This document shows positions 5,281-6,500 of a stretch of DNA of 6,500 nucleotides, in pieces. This DNA is from Pirellulaceae bacterium (GTDB taxonomy: Bacteria; Planctomycetota; Planctomycetia; Pirellulales; Pirellulaceae). Position 1 is the stretch's first letter, and each line of letters begins with the position of its first letter. The notes under the pieces were generated by a model that was given only the letters and a program-made list of their open reading frames with translations, did not search any database and was not told where the DNA came from. The translations under genes were made by a program, and so were the position numbers. The stretch covers positions 1 to 6,500 of the forward strand of contig JABDKS010000292.1 of assembly GCA_013002105.1 (NCBI GenBank), in the 5' to 3' direction.

Positions 5281-6224
5281 ACGGGTTCGCGTGCCTGGTC
5301 CGGCGATTCGCCAGCGATCGACTCATTATCGGCTGCGTCGCGACTGATTCCTTCGATCATTCGATTACGTGTGATCCACACACTGCACGGAGCGTGTCGC
5401 AACACAAAACGAGAATTGCTGCCCAAGACCAATCGTCCCAGCAGTGCCCGCGGTGTCTCGCCGATGACCAACAAATCGCTGTCGTCGTCCTCCACAAAAC
5501 GCACCAACTCTTCTCCAACATGCTCCCCGTCGATCACTTTGCTGCTGACCTCCGGCGCCGCATGTCGGACAGATTCGGCTGCACCTTCGGCCGCATCGGC
5601 TAGGTATTTCAACGAGTTCGTGTTCGCGTTGAGTGAATTGCCGTAGGCGTGCAGGAACGGAGCGATCGCGACGACGGTGACATGCGGCTCATGTCCCCAC
5701 TCAAAATCTGCAAATTCCTCCAACGCTGCTTCGGCTGGACCCGATTCTTCATAACCGATCGCGATGCGCAATGTTCGTTTCGGATCGTCGTCTTCTTCGG
5801 CGCGAAACACCAGCACGCTACAATCTGCATGCGTTGCCACGTAGTCGCTGTTGCTGCCCAGCAAGATTCGAGCGATTCTGCTGCGACCGCAGGCGCCGAT
5901 CACGACTAATTCGGCTTCCTCCTCGCGAGCCGCCTGAACAATTGTTTCCCCCACGTGGCCTTCGCGAATCTCTCGCCGGATTCGCACATTGGCACCCTCG
6001 AACATCTGCGAGACCTTCTCATACGTTTGCGTGGCGACCCCCTCCTCCCGCTCTTTGAGCATCTCAATCATGCTCTCCAACGGGTAGCTGCGGTTGGCGT
6101 AAGGTGCTTCGATCACCGTCAGGACGACGATCTCCAATTTGTCACGATGTGGCAAATGAGCCAAAAAACGAGCCGCTTCGTTGGCGTTGGTCGAGCCATC
6201 GCTGGCTAACAGAATCTTCTTCAT
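5277..6224 (-). CDS. Tandem-domain universal stress protein
   Basis: 315 residues from the ATG at 6224, which has GGAG 8 bases upstream. A TTG at 6251 would add nine residues but lies upstream of the predicted transcript start (about 6249), so it is rejected. Two Usp domains are seen: about 2-142 (KKILLASDGS opening, ending CSVLVFRA) and about 150-286 (ending CSVWITR). Domain one has the full ATP-binding signature G110-x2-G113-x9-G123-S124 (VIGACGRSRIARILLGSNS), so nucleotide binding is predicted. Domain two keeps the first and last glycines (G255, G268-S269) but has Pro258 in place of the second glycine, so it is probably a weaker or non-binding domain. The last 28 residues are an acidic, likely disordered tail. 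Cytoplasmic. It is the first gene of the cluster in this window and carries a near-consensus sigma-54 promoter. Such proteins serve in starvation, redox and low-oxygen responses; the exact client is unknown. Confidence 0.93.
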   Translation of the reverse strand: MKKILLASDGSTNANEAARFLAHLPHRDKLEIVVLTVIEAPYANRSYPLESMIEMLKEREEGVATQTYEKVSQMFEGANVRIRREIREGHVGETIVQAAREEEAELVVIGACGRSRIARILLGSNSDYVATHADCSVLVFRAEEDDDPKRTLRIAIGYEESGPAEAALEEFADFEWGHEPHVTVVAIAPFLHAYGNSLNANTNSLKYLADAAEGAAESVRHAAPEVSSKVIDGEHVGEELVRFVEDDDSDLLVIGETPRALLGRLVLGSNSRFVLRHAPCSVWITRNRMIEGISRDAADNESIAGESPDQAREPV

Positions 6225-6259
6225 GGTCGGAACTCCAGACGGGTTAACCAAGCAGGTTC

Positions 6260-6276
6260 TGCAACTGAAGTGCCAA
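6260..6276 (-). promoter_or_regulatory. Near-consensus sigma-54 (-24/-12) promoter of the first stress gene
   Basis: The minus strand reads TTGGCAC-TTCAG-TTGCA, matching the sigma-54 consensus TTGGCAC-N5-TTGCW at every defined base, with GG and GC exactly 10 bases apart. The -12 cytosine is at 6261, which predicts a transcript start near 6249. That leaves a 25-base leader with the GGAG Shine-Dalgarno correctly placed before the ATG at 6224. Such promoters need an AAA+ enhancer-binding activator, none of which is encoded in this window. The good fit of promoter, leader and start codon makes this one of the strongest regulatory calls here. Confidence 0.75.
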
Positions 6277-6500
6277 GGTGCGGCAGGAGGGCGATTGTGT
6301 CGATTTCGTTTGCGATACGAAACGCTTGCGCCGCATTGTTGGGGGCCTTTAGTTGCCTAGTCGACGCGGTTTACTGACGACCGAGCAACTCTGATAGAGA
6401 CAGAGCGTGCGTTTATGTCTCAGGTGTGCGAAATCGGAAGATAAATCACCCCTCTACGGTGGAGTCTCGCAGTGTGGTCAGCCGTTGGCTTGAATCGGTG
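6277..6500. other. Upstream non-coding region of the cluster
   Basis: No gene could be supported on either strand up to the window edge. Apart from the sigma-54 element and the two weak dyads described separately, nothing recognisable was seen. It is plausibly the control region of the cluster. Whether the neighbouring gene to the right is divergent or co-directional cannot be told. Confidence 0.5.
6397..6421. promoter_or_regulatory. Possible activator-binding dyad upstream of the sigma-54 promoter
   Basis: GAGACA (6397-6402) and TGTCTC (6416-6421) are exact inverted arms with 13 bases between. The centre lies about 160 bases upstream of the predicted transcript start, within the usual 80-200 base range of enhancer sites for sigma-54 activators. 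Six-base arms can arise by chance, and no second copy was found near the cytochrome promoter. A smaller dyad, TTTCGT-N7-ACGAAA (6304-6322), lies nearer the promoter. Confidence 0.2.

Overview
The window looks like chromosomal DNA from a Gram-negative, probably environmental bacterium. My best guess is a planctomycete of the Rhodopirellula/Pirellula type. The basis is moderate GC content, long gaps between co-directional genes, weak Shine-Dalgarno sites, a small periplasmic class II-like cytochrome c, and an intergenic repeat of a style I associate with that group from memory. The taxonomic call is an inference that only a search could settle.

All five well-supported genes lie on the minus strand, so transcription runs from right to left. 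From upstream to downstream they are: (1) a tandem-domain universal stress protein (6224-5277); (2) a UspE-type tandem universal stress protein (4956-3982); (3) a small exported c-type cytochrome with a C-terminal CVECH heme site (3433-3002); (4) a two-domain protein joining an aminoglycoside-phosphotransferase-like domain to a P-loop kinase domain (2865-1147); (5) a dihydroorotate-dehydrogenase-like flavoprotein (933 to beyond base 1). The gaps between them are about 320, 548, 136 and 213 bases, so this is a co-directional cluster rather than one tight operon.

The gaps hold visible structure. There is a near-consensus sigma-54 (-24/-12) promoter 25 bases upstream of the first stress-protein ATG when measured from the predicted start of transcription. 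A second, slightly weaker sigma-54 element lies ahead of the cytochrome. Between uspE and the cytochrome is a three-unit tandem repeat (about 132, 132 and 118 bases); the short unit differs by exactly one copy of an internal 14-base sub-repeat. Perfect or near-perfect stem-loops lie upstream of the kinase gene and upstream of the flavoprotein gene, the latter next to an 8-base direct repeat spaced one helical turn.

Taken together, the gene set resembles low-oxygen or energy-limitation survival modules. In Mycobacterium tuberculosis the same unusual phosphotransferase/kinase fusion (Rv2004c) sits beside a tandem universal stress protein (Rv2005c) in the DosR dormancy regulon. The DHOD-like flavoprotein family is often found beside pyruvate:ferredoxin/flavodoxin oxidoreductase genes. 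The working hypothesis is a sigma-54-controlled anaerobic/stress module in which stress proteins, a cytochrome, an orphan kinase and a flavoenzyme are induced together. The gene families are read from the sequence; the shared regulation and physiology are inferred.
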